From Bermanella sp034112325 (GTDB taxonomy: Bacteria > Pseudomonadota > Gammaproteobacteria > Pseudomonadales > Oceanobacteraceae), in the NCBI GenBank assembly GCA_034112325.1, contig JAWUVO010000087.1:21915-85914 (forward strand): a DNA stretch of 64,000 bases. Reading direction: 5' to 3'. The first letter of the stretch is position 1, and each line of letters starts with the position of its first letter. Below are positions 43,312 to 53,297 of the stretch, one piece after another. The position numbers were made by a program, and so were the translations under genes. Under the pieces are notes generated by a model, which saw only the letters and a program-made list of their open reading frames with translations, ran no database searches and was not told where the DNA came from.

Positions 43312-43950
43312 CTACCAGCTTTCTATTGCTTGTTTAGCTTGCACATTAACTGGCTCTGCTAATAATCCTTTTTTAAACAGTTTCACTTGGTAAATAGCGC
43401 GATCTTCCATTGGCATAAATGCAGCCGACCCATATTTGGCTTTAAGCATTGGAATCATATCTTTAGCTAATACCCAGTTCCAAACATCTAAATTCTTGCT
43501 TTCAGTTAATTCGTAAACTGAACGCTGATCTTCCTTTTCTTGCTCCAAAGATAGGTAGCGCCCAGAGAGCCTATCCAGCTTGTATGATGGCCGCCCAAAC
43601 TCACCTAGACCTTGCAATGAAATAAGTCTTACATCTAACTGCCACTGATCGCCTAAAAGACGATAGTTTTTACGCTCACCTGAAGAGTTGACTAGTTCTA
43701 CATCAAACTCCTGTGTATCAATCTTATCAAATGTAAGTGTAGCAATTACCTGCCCTTCATCGGCCTTAAAAAAGGTTAACAATTCATAACCAACCAAGCT
43801 TGCAGTTACTGTAAATGCCAGCAAAATAATACCACCAGACCCTCTAAGCCACTTTAGCAACCATCCAGCTGCCAAAAGTGCTTTTAAAGACCCAAGAAGC
43901 GTCACAAGAGATAAGATTATTAAAACGATAGAAAGTATTAAAATAGACAT
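43312..43950 (-). CDS. Two-helix membrane protein of unknown function
   Basis: The 212-residue protein has two N-terminal hydrophobic segments (about 2-30 and 38-62: LILSIVLIILSLVTLLGSL and GIILLAFTVTASLVGYELL), then a soluble domain of about 150 residues with alternating beta strands (VIATLTFDKI, FDVELVNSSGERKNYRLLGDQWQLDVRLI). No enzyme or transporter motif is seen. It follows fimL by two bases, so the two are one operon and may share a role. I do not recognise a named family. Confidence 0.75.
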   Translation of the reverse strand: MSILILSIVLIILSLVTLLGSLKALLAAGWLLKWLRGSGGIILLAFTVTASLVGYELLTFFKADEGQVIATLTFDKIDTQEFDVELVNSSGERKNYRLLGDQWQLDVRLISLQGLGEFGRPSYKLDRLSGRYLSLEQEKEDQRSVYELTESKNLDVWNWVLAKDMIPMLKAKYGSAAFMPMEDRAIYQVKLFKKGLLAEPVNVQAKQAIESW

Positions 43951-43952
43951 AA

Positions 43953-45587
43953 CTAAATTTTAAACCCTAGTTGTCCAATGCTTTTAACGGCAAGATTTAA
44001 CACATCGTCACCGGCTGAGCCTGAGTGGGAAAGTGTTTCTGCAAAATATTCGATGCTAGTGAGAGCGTCTGCCAGTACCTCTAGACCCGCCTCGTCAAGA
44101 GTGGCTTCACTGTGTAATACTTTCTTTTCAAAGTACTGAGTGGCAGCGGCTATAACAGCAGATGCCTTAGTGTATCCTAGAAATATCCAAGCGCCCCTAA
44201 CACCATCAAGTGCAGGTCTTATATTCGATAAATGGAGCTTATCACCAGACTCCATGAATGAAGCCATAGAGCGTTTGGTCATAGCTAAGCCAGTTTGAAT
44301 TTCATCAAACAAAACAATCTTAGCTTCTGCAAAATGTCCGGCACCAATAATGGTTTCGTCACCAGATACCACTCCAACCACAAAGCGATCACATGCAAGC
44401 TCTACCTGAAGCAAGGCATCAGCTAAATGCGCTAAGGCTGCTACTTTCTCGTGACCGTCGTCACTTTTTAAATGAGTAATTTTTGCTCTTTGAGCCTCAA
44501 CCTTTTTAGCTAACGGCTCTTGATGTATAACTTTTAGAACATTCACCAGCGAACTTAATCGTAAGTCAGTCTCAACAAAACCCTCTTCTGTTAGAGCGTC
44601 TTTTGCGGCTTGATCCAAAGCTGCCTTAACTAATTTAATTTCTTCTTTGAAGGCTTTAGATAGACTGTCATAGGCGTCTATATCTGGGCCCGCAAGTAAT
44701 TTACGCTCGATCTTTAGAGTGGCTTCAGTAGTATCTGTTTTTAGCTTATAACACTCTTTAACTTGGCTAATGGCCTGACTATTACCACTTGAAAGCGCCA
44801 CCAAATACAATATTTCTTTTTGGGCTTCATTAGCCGCTTGCGCGGTAAATATCTGCAGGCCACCTTTTATCATCAAGCGCATTACTTGATCGATACGCCC
44901 CAGTAATACTTTTCGGCATCCGGTAATTTCGTATTCTTCTTCTACGATAGCTTCAAGTGCTGCTTCGGCTGTCCACCAGAAAGACCAAGCCAGAGTGCCT
45001 CTAAGGCCTCGCTCTAAAAGACTTATAGCCCTGGATATTAGCTTCAACCCTATTTCCGGGTTATTGTTTTTTAAGACTCGGAGTAAGCCTGCTTGATATA
45101 TCAAACGAATTCTTGGGATATGAGGCCTGATATCAATACTAGCTTTATCTATTGCTGGTAATTTTGGGCGTAAATTGACAGAGAAAAAATGAGATTCAGG
45201 AAGTGCTTTATGATTACCAGTTTTTCTTAATACATTAATGGCTGGTATAAGCAGTACAGGAAAGTCCCGCTCTCTTTCGAGTAAAATATTAAGATATTGC
45301 CCTAGGCTGATTATACCTTGACCCAATGCATCAATTTTTAGGTCTATTCTTAATGCGCCATCGCCGATAAGAGATAGCATCTCTGTGCTCAATGCTTCAG
45401 GACCTGATAGCTGAAGCAATTTGAAGGTGCCCCGAGCTAGATTAAGTTCGTCGGCAAAAAGCTTTAAGTTTGCAGCTTCCTGGTCTTCTGCATAGAGTGC
45501 GAAGTAGCCTTCTGCTTTTTGCAGCGACAACTCTAACTCCTTGCGAACAAGGCTAATCGACATACTTATATTTGACGGTTGATCCAT
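43953..45587 (-). CDS. fimL: FimL-like protein (ChpA N-terminal homologue)
   Basis: FimL of Pseudomonas affects twitching motility and cAMP levels; it resembles the N-terminus of the kinase ChpA but lacks a phosphorylatable histidine. The 544-residue protein agrees in its opening (SISLVRKELELSLQKAE, then LLQLSGPEALSTEMLSL and LLIPAINVLRK) and in being all-helical. No kinase or receiver domain is present. The start at 45587 replaces a longer TTG start. Its neighbours dnaQ and rnhA are also nearby in P. aeruginosa. No pil genes are in the window. Confidence 0.8.
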   Translation of the reverse strand: MDQPSNISMSISLVRKELELSLQKAEGYFALYAEDQEAANLKLFADELNLARGTFKLLQLSGPEALSTEMLSLIGDGALRIDLKIDALGQGIISLGQYLNILLERERDFPVLLIPAINVLRKTGNHKALPESHFFSVNLRPKLPAIDKASIDIRPHIPRIRLIYQAGLLRVLKNNNPEIGLKLISRAISLLERGLRGTLAWSFWWTAEAALEAIVEEEYEITGCRKVLLGRIDQVMRLMIKGGLQIFTAQAANEAQKEILYLVALSSGNSQAISQVKECYKLKTDTTEATLKIERKLLAGPDIDAYDSLSKAFKEEIKLVKAALDQAAKDALTEEGFVETDLRLSSLVNVLKVIHQEPLAKKVEAQRAKITHLKSDDGHEKVAALAHLADALLQVELACDRFVVGVVSGDETIIGAGHFAEAKIVLFDEIQTGLAMTKRSMASFMESGDKLHLSNIRPALDGVRGAWIFLGYTKASAVIAAATQYFEKKVLHSEATLDEAGLEVLADALTSIEYFAETLSHSGSAGDDVLNLAVKSIGQLGFKI

Positions 45588-45690
45588 GCTAACCCAGCTT
45601 ATACTTTTATAATTATTCGTAGAGCTTTCCAATCTGAATGATATCGTTAAAAACCGTTGATTTCATTGACTAATTTAATAACCAGTCTAT

Positions 45691-46386
45691 CTATGGCCAA
45701 AATACACTGTCTGAGCGCCCTTTTAGCAGGGTTATAAATTCCTGATGGCCTTTATTCTCTTCTACAGAGACACCCCATACTGGTAAATTAGTAGCCAAGT
45801 GGGCATCTATGTCAATCGGTTGGTTGTCTATGTTGTTATCGTCGTCCTCGGCATCGCTGCCCAAAGACATGGACGTTTGGCCGCCTGTCATCAGCAAATA
45901 AACGTCTGCCAGTATTTCCGAGTCTAGTAATGCGCCATGAAGCTCGCGATGACTATTATCAATCCCATACCGACGGCATAGCGCATCAAGACTATTTCTT
46001 TGTCCTGGATGCATGCTTCGAGCAAGGGTCAGCGTATCCAAAACTGTACATATGTCCTTTGTTCTAGGGTAACCCTTTAACTGACCAAACTCCCTGTCCA
46101 TAAAGCCAACATCGAATGGCGCATTGTGAATAACCAGCTGCGCACCCTTTATAAAGTCGATGAAACTATTCGCCACGTCACCAAATAAAGGCTTATCTTC
46201 AAGGAATTCATCTGCGATACCATGAACAGCCATTGCTTCAGGGTCAACCAGTCTCATTGGATTTACATACTGATGATAATGATTACCTGTTAGCTTGCGA
46301 TCAATTAGCTCTACACAGCCAATCTCAATTATCTTATGACCATCACCAATACCGGTGGTCTCTGTGTCTAATACAACTTGTCTCAT
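45691..46386 (-). CDS. dnaQ: DNA polymerase III epsilon subunit DnaQ
   Basis: DnaQ is the 3'-5' proofreading exonuclease of the replicase. ExoI is LDTETTG with D7 and E9, ExoII includes VIHNAPFDVGFMD, and ExoIII is HRELHGALLDSEILADVYL, completing the DEDDh set. The C-terminal 50 residues are the polymerase-binding tail. The 231-residue length is usual. Its gene follows rnhA on the same strand with a 26-bp gap; in enterics the pair is divergent instead. Confidence 0.95.
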   Translation of the reverse strand: MRQVVLDTETTGIGDGHKIIEIGCVELIDRKLTGNHYHQYVNPMRLVDPEAMAVHGIADEFLEDKPLFGDVANSFIDFIKGAQLVIHNAPFDVGFMDREFGQLKGYPRTKDICTVLDTLTLARSMHPGQRNSLDALCRRYGIDNSHRELHGALLDSEILADVYLLMTGGQTSMSLGSDAEDDDNNIDNQPIDIDAHLATNLPVWGVSVEENKGHQEFITLLKGRSDSVFWP

Positions 46387-46412
46387 ATACTGATTATCTC
46401 ATTTACTGTTAT

Positions 46413-46862
46413 TTATCGTGACTGGCTTTGAACCCTTAACGCACCACGATTGGCAAGCTCATCTGCTCTTTCATTACCAGGGTGACCACTATGCCCTTTT
46501 ACCCACTTCCATTGAATATCATGCTTAACCTGAGCCTTGTCTAGCCGCACCCATAATTCTTTATTTTTAACCGGTTTTTTTGCCGCCGTTAACCATCCAC
46601 GCTTCTTCCAACCTTCCACCCATTCCAGAATACCTTTGCGAACGTATTCTGAATCTGTTGTCAGTATTACATGGCAGGGCCTAGAAAGTACCTCCAATGC
46701 TTTTATCGCAGCCATTAATTCCATTTGATTATTGGTAGCGCCTAACTCACCGCCGTAAAGTTCTTTTTCAATCTTACCGTAACACAATAGAGCTCCCCAA
46801 CCGCCAGGCCCGGGATTGCCCTTACAGGCGCCATCTGTATAAATATTAACGATTTGAGACAC
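46413..46862 (-). CDS. rnhA: Ribonuclease HI
   Basis: RNase HI cuts the RNA strand of RNA-DNA hybrids. The core motifs are IYTDGACKGNPGPGGWGAL, TNNQMELMAAIKAL and ILTTDSEYVRKG, with the carboxylates in TDG, QME and TDS, and late GHSGHPGNERADELAN. I start at the GTG at 46862, which has AGAGGT just upstream and gives 149 residues, near E. coli's 155. The longest frame would add 29 unrelated residues. The start lies inside the end of the methyltransferase gene. Confidence 0.94.
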   Translation of the reverse strand: MSQIVNIYTDGACKGNPGPGGWGALLCYGKIEKELYGGELGATNNQMELMAAIKALEVLSRPCHVILTTDSEYVRKGILEWVEGWKKRGWLTAAKKPVKNKELWVRLDKAQVKHDIQWKWVKGHSGHPGNERADELANRGALRVQSQSR

Positions 46863-47553
46863 GCATACCTCTAGCACTGGATGTGGCCACAGGGATTCGG
46901 CGACCAGATAAAGGCAGCCATTGTTGCCGAATAGGTGTCCGCCCTGCAACTAATTTACGTGCAATTAAAATATAAGCACCACCAAATGAAAACCCTAAGC
47001 TTCGGCATACCGAGTCGATCTTGTTCGATATGCTCGGCGACAGACCTGCTATTGGGGCAGGAAGAAAATGCGTGGCCTCCACCTGCTCGATTCGGAACCC
47101 TAATAAATTAAGCCAATCTGAAATTCTATTACTTGAAATATAACGCCCAGAATTTGGGCCGGTATTTAACGGAATATAACGACTTAACCCTAGAAAACTC
47201 CAAGGATTAAACGCGACAATTACAATATATCCATTTGGAACAACTATTCTTGCCGCTTCACGCAATGATTGGTGGGGATTTTCTGACTGCTCTACCACGT
47301 GATGGAGCAATACACAGTCTATAGTATTGTCTCTAAACGGCATTTGTAAAAAGTCTACCTGAGCAACACCCTTATCAGTATGACTAACAAAGAAATCGTA
47401 TTCCAAAGTGGTTGCGTCTAAAATCTTGTGATCCCACGCGCTGTATTGCAATAGGTAATGCCCATGCAAATTAGGAAGGCTTGCTTGTAAAAGCTGCTTT
47501 TCAGCTTCTAGCAAGTTCTTAGCCGAAGGTGTTTTAATCCAATTAACAGTCAT
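46846..47553 (-). CDS. Class I SAM-dependent methyltransferase
   Basis: The 235-residue protein is of the Methyltransf_11 type: VDFLQMPFRDNTIDCVLLHHVVEQSENPHQSLREAARIVVPNGYIVIVAFNPWS covers motifs II to post-III in order (motif pieces, not one continuous consensus). The usual glycine-rich motif I is degenerate (HGHYLLQYSAWDH). The substrate is unknown. The ATG at 47553 has AGGT upstream. It lies between mltD (divergent) and rnhA, as I recall for P. aeruginosa, and overlaps rnhA by 17 bp. Confidence 0.85.
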   Translation of the reverse strand: MTVNWIKTPSAKNLLEAEKQLLQASLPNLHGHYLLQYSAWDHKILDATTLEYDFFVSHTDKGVAQVDFLQMPFRDNTIDCVLLHHVVEQSENPHQSLREAARIVVPNGYIVIVAFNPWSFLGLSRYIPLNTGPNSGRYISSNRISDWLNLLGFRIEQVEATHFLPAPIAGLSPSISNKIDSVCRSLGFSFGGAYILIARKLVAGRTPIRQQWLPLSGRRIPVATSSARGMRVSNR

Positions 47554-47659
47554 TTTGTGACCTATCAGTATTATTTGCACAGCAATATGGCCATTCACCG
47601 CAGTAGACTTGACCATTCCCCATTGTATTCATAAACTCCAGTACTATTTTTTTTAGTTT

Positions 47660-49351
47660 TTGGTATCTAGTTTGTTTTTACGTTATTTGGTTTTAGCATT
47701 ACCGTTGATTTTAAGTGCTTGCAGCAGTATAAAAACACAATCAGAGAATGGCGCAACCCCTACGCCCTCACTATTAATCATCGATTCGTCGACAGCATCC
47801 TCGGACCCACATCTTGCCCCCATTCGATTTAGCGCAAATAATTCTGAATCATTGCCGCAACCAGTATCTGAAATCCCTGCTGAATCCGAGCTTGAGTACA
47901 GCCCTGAATCCGAGCTAGAAATTAATTCATCAACTGAAGATGAAGTCACCGACAATCTCTGGGATCGCGTTCGTAATCAATTCTCCCTTGATCTTGACCT
48001 TGAAAGTTCAAGGATAGATTCAGAGTTAAAATGGTTTGCCAGACATCAGTCTTACCTAAATAGAGTGTCAGACAGATCTGCTCGTTATTTATATTTCATT
48101 ATGGAGCAAATTGAAGCTAGGGGTATGCCCGGTGAAATGGCGCTTTTACCCATTGTAGAAAGCGCGTTCGAACCGTTTGCATACAGTCATGGCAGAGCCG
48201 CTGGGGTTTGGCAGTTCATCCCTGGTACCGGCCATATTTATGGACTAAAACAAGACTGGTGGCATGATGGTCGCCGCGATATTAGACGCTCGACTATTGC
48301 AGCATTAAAGTTCCTAGAAGGTCTTTCTAGAGAATTTAATGGTGACTGGATGTTAGCGCTAGCCGCTTACAATTCAGGCGCCGGGACAGTTCGCAAGGCG
48401 ATTCGTAAAAACAAGCGCAAAGGGCTTCCTACTGACTTTTTATCGCTTTCACTTCCTAAAGAAACCAGAGCCTATGCCCCTAAGTTAATTGCACTTGCAA
48501 GACTATTGAAAGATCCTGAGAAATATGGAGTTAGCTTTCCAGCTATTGAAAACACCCCCTATTTCGCTGTGATTGAGACTGGCGGCCAAATGGATTTAAG
48601 CCAAGCAGCAGAAATGGCAGACGTTGATTTAGAGGAAATCTATAGGCTAAACCCGCAATTTAACCAGTGGGCCACCAACCCTAATGGCCCACATGAAATA
48701 TTAGTACCAACCTCCCAGCAAGATATTTTCAAGACTCGCTTGGCTGAACTACCTGCTAACCAGCGAATCAAATGGCAGCGTTATAAAATAAGATCAGGTG
48801 ACTCTTTAATATCAATTGCGAAGAAATTTCACACTACACCAGACGCCTTAAAGCAAGTTAACCCTATTCGTAATAACTTACTGCGTGCCGGCGACATGCT
48901 ATTGATTCCAACCGCATTTAAGAACGCTAACACTTACGCCTTTAGTGCAGCCAATAGACTTAGTAAGAAACAGGCGCTTACTCGAGGGGCAAAAGGCTCT
49001 AAGAAATTAAACTATACAGTTCAAAGTGGTGATTCATTCTGGAGCCTCTCAAAAAAGCATAAAGTATCGGTGGGTAAAATAGCTAAGTGGAATGGTATGG
49101 CCCCAAAAGATCCAATTAAGCCGGGCCAGAAATTAGTTATTTGGTCAAAAACAGCAAGTATTAATAAAAACAGAGAGATCATTAGAAAAATTCGATATCG
49201 AGTTAGAAATGGTGATAGCCTTTATTTAATCGCCGATAAATTTAATGTAAAAGTAAAAGATATAAATAGATGGAACCAATTAAAGAATAAAAAATATTTA
49301 CAACCAGGTGAGCAACTGATTCTTTATATTGATGTCACACAAGGTAGCTAG
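47660..49351 (+). CDS. mltD: Membrane-bound lytic murein transglycosylase D (MltD)
   Basis: MltD cleaves peptidoglycan glycan strands from the periplasmic face of the outer membrane. The lipoprotein signal ends LILSAC with C21. An acidic serine/glutamate-rich linker (about 30-95) contains a short repeat ESELE. The SLT domain follows, with catalytic E167 in PIVESAFEPFAYS and AAGVWQFIPGTG. Three LysM repeats (about 375-418, 452-495, 514-558) bind glycan; enteric MltD has two. The start must be a TTG (47660 or 47672), because a stop codon lies two codons before it and there is no ATG before the signal peptide. Confidence 0.93.
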   Translation: MVSSLFLRYLVLALPLILSACSSIKTQSENGATPTPSLLIIDSSTASSDPHLAPIRFSANNSESLPQPVSEIPAESELEYSPESELEINSSTEDEVTDNLWDRVRNQFSLDLDLESSRIDSELKWFARHQSYLNRVSDRSARYLYFIMEQIEARGMPGEMALLPIVESAFEPFAYSHGRAAGVWQFIPGTGHIYGLKQDWWHDGRRDIRRSTIAALKFLEGLSREFNGDWMLALAAYNSGAGTVRKAIRKNKRKGLPTDFLSLSLPKETRAYAPKLIALARLLKDPEKYGVSFPAIENTPYFAVIETGGQMDLSQAAEMADVDLEEIYRLNPQFNQWATNPNGPHEILVPTSQQDIFKTRLAELPANQRIKWQRYKIRSGDSLISIAKKFHTTPDALKQVNPIRNNLLRAGDMLLIPTAFKNANTYAFSAANRLSKKQALTRGAKGSKKLNYTVQSGDSFWSLSKKHKVSVGKIAKWNGMAPKDPIKPGQKLVIWSKTASINKNREIIRKIRYRVRNGDSLYLIADKFNVKVKDINRWNQLKNKKYLQPGEQLILYIDVTQGS

Positions 49352-49415
49352 GCTAAGCTTTTTGGTATAAGGTTTGGCTATAAAATAATAACATTAACAA
49401 CCAAAAGAAGTACCG

Positions 49416-50444
49416 ATGCAGGGCTATTTTACAAAGCGCTTATTACTTACAATCCCAACATTTATTGGTATCACCCTTCTTGTATTCACACTTACAAGAC
49501 TAGTACCGGGTGGGCCTATTGAGCGCATGCTTGCTGAAGCTCAGCTTGCTTCAGGAGAAACAGCTAATCAAAGCCAAGGCTTTGGCTCGCAAAGCCTAAG
49601 CGAAGACCAACTCGATCAATTAAAAGCCTATTATGGTTTCGATAAACCAATCATTACTAGCTATCTCGAATGGCTTTGGAAAGTACTCCAGCTAGACCTT
49701 GGAGAGTCAACACGTTATGGCGAAAGCGTGTGGGATAGTATTATAGACAGATTGCCCATATCCATATTCTATGGTGTGACCACTATGATCTTAACCTACC
49801 TAATCTGTATTCCGCTGGGGATATTTAAAGCTCTTAGGCACGGAGCTCCTTCTGACCACCTAACATCTGCTTTTATATTTATTAGCTATGCAATACCAGG
49901 TTACGTTATTGGTATTGCATGTGTGGCTTATTTTGCAGCAAATTTGGAATGGTTTCCACTTGGTGGTTTTGTGAGTGATGACTTTGAAGACCTCAGTTTG
50001 TGGGAGAAAGTAAAAGATCTACTGAACCATGCATTTTTACCATTAATTGCTTACATGGCAGGTTCCCTAGCTGTAATGACTTTTATGATGAAAAATTCAT
50101 TAATGGAAAATCTATCTGCCGACTATGTTAGAACCGCCACTGCAAAGGGCCTAAGTTTTTCTGAAGCGATAAAAAAACACGCCTTACGCAACAGCCTGAT
50201 CCCATTGGCTACTCATTTTGGACAAAATATAGGAATTATTTTAAGCGGTTCGTTCTTAATCGAAAAGATATTTAACATCGATGGTATCGGCTTATTGGGC
50301 TACGAAGCGTTGGTCGAAAGAGACTATCCTGTGGTAATGGGGATACTGGTTATTTCGGCTGTTTTATATTTGATAGGTAATATCTTAAGTGATTTATGTG
50401 TGGCCTGGGCTGATCCAAGAATTAGATTTGGAGAAAGTCGATAA
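49416..50444 (+). CDS. yejB: Peptide ABC transporter permease YejB-like
   Basis: This inner-membrane permease has about six helices. The N-terminus FTKRLLLTIPTFIGITLLVFTLTRLVPGG is the usual start of DppB/YejB-type proteins, and the EAA loop is DYVRTATAKGLSFSEAIKKHALRNSLIPL. A long periplasmic insertion (about 35-85) fits YejB rather than DppB. It is first in a five-gene importer operon and its stop shares a base with the yejE start (TAATG). Confidence 0.9.
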   Translation: MQGYFTKRLLLTIPTFIGITLLVFTLTRLVPGGPIERMLAEAQLASGETANQSQGFGSQSLSEDQLDQLKAYYGFDKPIITSYLEWLWKVLQLDLGESTRYGESVWDSIIDRLPISIFYGVTTMILTYLICIPLGIFKALRHGAPSDHLTSAFIFISYAIPGYVIGIACVAYFAANLEWFPLGGFVSDDFEDLSLWEKVKDLLNHAFLPLIAYMAGSLAVMTFMMKNSLMENLSADYVRTATAKGLSFSEAIKKHALRNSLIPLATHFGQNIGIILSGSFLIEKIFNIDGIGLLGYEALVERDYPVVMGILVISAVLYLIGNILSDLCVAWADPRIRFGESR

Positions 50445-51487
50445 TGATATTCTCGCCACAAGCTAAAAAGCGCTGGGATAAATTTAAAGCACTGCGCCGT
50501 GGCTATTATTCGTTTATCGCCATTATTATACTTATTACTTTGAGTTTATTTGCCGAGCTTATTGCTAGCAATAGACCTTTGATAATTCAGTACAACGACA
50601 ATATTTACTTCCCTTCTTATGGCGACATTATCCCTGGCACCGCTTTCGGCTACAAATACGAATGGGAAACGGATTACCGCCATTTAAAAAAGCAATTCGA
50701 GCAAAATAAACTGGACGGCTGGTTACTCATGCCAGTAATTGCATTCAACCCGCTTGAAAGTCATTTTATAGAAGGCGAGTATCCCCCTTATGCTCCCAGT
50801 ATCGACTCTGGGCACTTTTTGGGTACAGATATGGCTGGGCGAGATATATTATCTAGGATAATTTATGGCTTCAGAATCGCGATTTTATTTTCATTATTAT
50901 TGTTAGTGGTGACGTATATTATTGGAGTGTTTTTAGGTGCATTAATGGGCTACATGGGAGGTAAATTTGATATGGCTTTTCAGCGACTTATCGAAGTGCT
51001 TTCAAATATTCCAATTCTTTACGTAATAATGATTGTAGCCTCTATAGTCACACCAGATTTCTGGACACTTGTACTGCTACTTGCCGCGTTTAGCTGGATG
51101 GGTTTAACCTGGTATATGAGAACCGAAACTTATCGGGAAAATAGCCGCGAATATGTAATGGCAGCAAGGGCTATTGGTGCGTCACACTTTAGAATTATGT
51201 TTAAACACATTCTTCCTAATTCCGTCTCTATATTGGTTACCTTTTTCCCATTTTCAGTGGTAAGCGGAATTACTGCGCTAACCAGTCTCGATTATCTTGG
51301 CTTTGGATTACCGGCCCCCACTCCTAGCTGGGGAGAGTTACTTCAGCAAGGTACGGCTAACTTAGAATATCAGTGGATTGCGATTTCTGCAGTGGCCGCA
51401 CTTAGCCTTGTACTAACCTTAGTTACGTTTATCGGCGAAGCCATACGAGAAGCGTTTGACCCTAAAAAATATTCTTATTACGAGTAA
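50444..51487 (+). CDS. yejE: Peptide ABC transporter permease YejE-like
   Basis: The second permease has 347 residues. Its first helix is followed by an enlarged periplasmic loop (about 40-115) with YFPSYGDIIPGTAFGYKYEW, a feature of YejE not found in DppC. The EAA loop is YVMAARAIGASHFRIMFKHILPNSVSIL. It makes a heterodimeric channel with the YejB-like protein. The gap to the binding-protein gene is seven bases. Confidence 0.9.
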   Translation: MIFSPQAKKRWDKFKALRRGYYSFIAIIILITLSLFAELIASNRPLIIQYNDNIYFPSYGDIIPGTAFGYKYEWETDYRHLKKQFEQNKLDGWLLMPVIAFNPLESHFIEGEYPPYAPSIDSGHFLGTDMAGRDILSRIIYGFRIAILFSLLLLVVTYIIGVFLGALMGYMGGKFDMAFQRLIEVLSNIPILYVIMIVASIVTPDFWTLVLLLAAFSWMGLTWYMRTETYRENSREYVMAARAIGASHFRIMFKHILPNSVSILVTFFPFSVVSGITALTSLDYLGFGLPAPTPSWGELLQQGTANLEYQWIAISAVAALSLVLTLVTFIGEAIREAFDPKKYSYYE

Positions 51488-51494
51488 TTCCTTT

Positions 51495-53297
51495 ATGAAG
51501 TTTTTTAAAATTATATCGATCTGCTCAGTTATTTTTGCCTCAATGGTAAATGCGGCTAAGCCAGCTTTGCCAGCAGATCTTATCTGGGAAACGAACAATA
51601 GCGCAAAACCTTGGTCATCAACCGAGGCTAAAGCTGGCGGAACATTCACCGATTTCATTTTAACCTTTCCACCAACACTTAGGACAGTTGGGCCAGACTC
51701 GAATAGCTCGTTTCGATCTTACATTAATGCGAATCAGCTAGGCCTAACGCATTTTCATCCAAATACCATGGAGGTTATCCCACAAATTGCTACTCACTGG
51801 GCATATGGTAAAGATGGAAAAACGGTGTTTTATAAGATTGATAAACAAGCAAGGTGGAGTGATGGTGTTCTGGTAACCGCTGGCGATTTTATTTTCACAC
51901 TAGATCTAATGCGCTCTAAGCACATTAATGCTCCTTGGTATAATAATCACTACTCAAACGAACTTACCAATGTCACTGCGTATAATGATCACACCATCTC
52001 AATTACCGGCCGAGTAGCTAAGCCAAAAGATGAGCTACATTATTTCTATGGCCTAACCCCTACCCCTAAACACTTTTACAAAAACATAACTAAGGATTGG
52101 GTTAAAAATTATAACTGGGAGGTGGTTCCTAATACTGGCCCATACCAGATTAGTGAAATTAAAAAAGGCAAAAGAATTACCTTTAGAAAGAAAGAAAATT
52201 GGTGGGCGGCAGACCGCCCATTAAATAAGTATCGTTTTAATGCGGACAAGGTTGTATTGAATGTTATCCGCGATGTGAATATGGCCTACAAGTATTTTGA
52301 GAAAGGCGAGCTGGATACATTCTCTCTTATATTGCCTGAATTCTGGCATAACAAAGCCAAGGGGTTTTTATATGACAATGGCTACTTAGAAAAATTTGTT
52401 TTTTATAATGACACACCAAGATCCAGCTCAGGTCTTTTTTTAAATACTGCAACACCAATACTTAAAGATAGAAATGTTCGTATAGCCCTAGCACATTCAT
52501 TAAATTTTGACCGTGTGATTAAAACAATTTTACGCGGTGACTACGAACGTCTTGATGCCTTCCATACTGGCTATGGAGAGTTCAGCAATGCAAATATCAA
52601 AGCTCGTGATTTTGACCTTCCAAAGTCTAATGCATTGTTAGATGGCGCCGGCTGGAATGATCGTGGTGGAGATGGTATTAGAATAAAAGATGGGCAGCGA
52701 CTGTCAGTCAATCTTGTCTATGGTCGTAAAGAACACAGCGATCGCTGGTCTATTTTAAAACAGGATGCTTTAAAAGCAGGTATTGAATTAAATCTAAAGC
52801 TTCAAGACTCATCCTCTCACTATAAGACGATTATGCAAAAGCAACACCAAATTGCAGCGCTGGGCTGGAGCACTGGTTTTCGTCCTGCATATTGGCAGCA
52901 TTTCCATAGCGAAAATGCTAACAAACCTCAGACCAATAATATAACCAATATCAACAATAAAGATATTGATGACAACATAACAGCTTACCGTTCAGAAACA
53001 GACAATAACAAACGCATAGTTTTGGCTAATAAACTTGCTCAACAGATCCATGATGAAGCGGCCTTCATCCCAAGCTTTATGGTTCCTTATACTCGTGGTG
53101 CACACTGGCGCTGGATAAAATTTCCAGATGTCCCTGCCAATAAAACATCAAATTCATTGTACTCCCCTTTTGGTGACGGAGGAGTTTTTTGGATTGATCC
53201 AGTAATTGAAATTGATACCAAGGCCGCAAGAAAAAATAACAGTAAATACCCAGTTATTGAGCGGACATTTAAAAATTATTTGGTAAAAACCCCGTGA
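51495..53297 (+). CDS. yejA: Extracellular solute-binding protein YejA-like
   Basis: The 600-residue periplasmic binding protein of family 5 has a signal peptide (MKFFKIISICSVIFASMVNA). It carries WSDGVLVTAGDFIFTLDLM, the family signature, and RPAYWQHFHSENA late. Length and sequence style match YejA of the microcin C/peptide importer. I use the ATG at 51495, which begins the signal peptide; the longer frame starts inside yejE. The gene order here (permeases, then binding protein, then ATPases) differs from E. coli yejABEF. Confidence 0.9.
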   Translation: MKFFKIISICSVIFASMVNAAKPALPADLIWETNNSAKPWSSTEAKAGGTFTDFILTFPPTLRTVGPDSNSSFRSYINANQLGLTHFHPNTMEVIPQIATHWAYGKDGKTVFYKIDKQARWSDGVLVTAGDFIFTLDLMRSKHINAPWYNNHYSNELTNVTAYNDHTISITGRVAKPKDELHYFYGLTPTPKHFYKNITKDWVKNYNWEVVPNTGPYQISEIKKGKRITFRKKENWWAADRPLNKYRFNADKVVLNVIRDVNMAYKYFEKGELDTFSLILPEFWHNKAKGFLYDNGYLEKFVFYNDTPRSSSGLFLNTATPILKDRNVRIALAHSLNFDRVIKTILRGDYERLDAFHTGYGEFSNANIKARDFDLPKSNALLDGAGWNDRGGDGIRIKDGQRLSVNLVYGRKEHSDRWSILKQDALKAGIELNLKLQDSSSHYKTIMQKQHQIAALGWSTGFRPAYWQHFHSENANKPQTNNITNINNKDIDDNITAYRSETDNNKRIVLANKLAQQIHDEAAFIPSFMVPYTRGAHWRWIKFPDVPANKTSNSLYSPFGDGGVFWIDPVIEIDTKAARKNNSKYPVIERTFKNYLVKTP

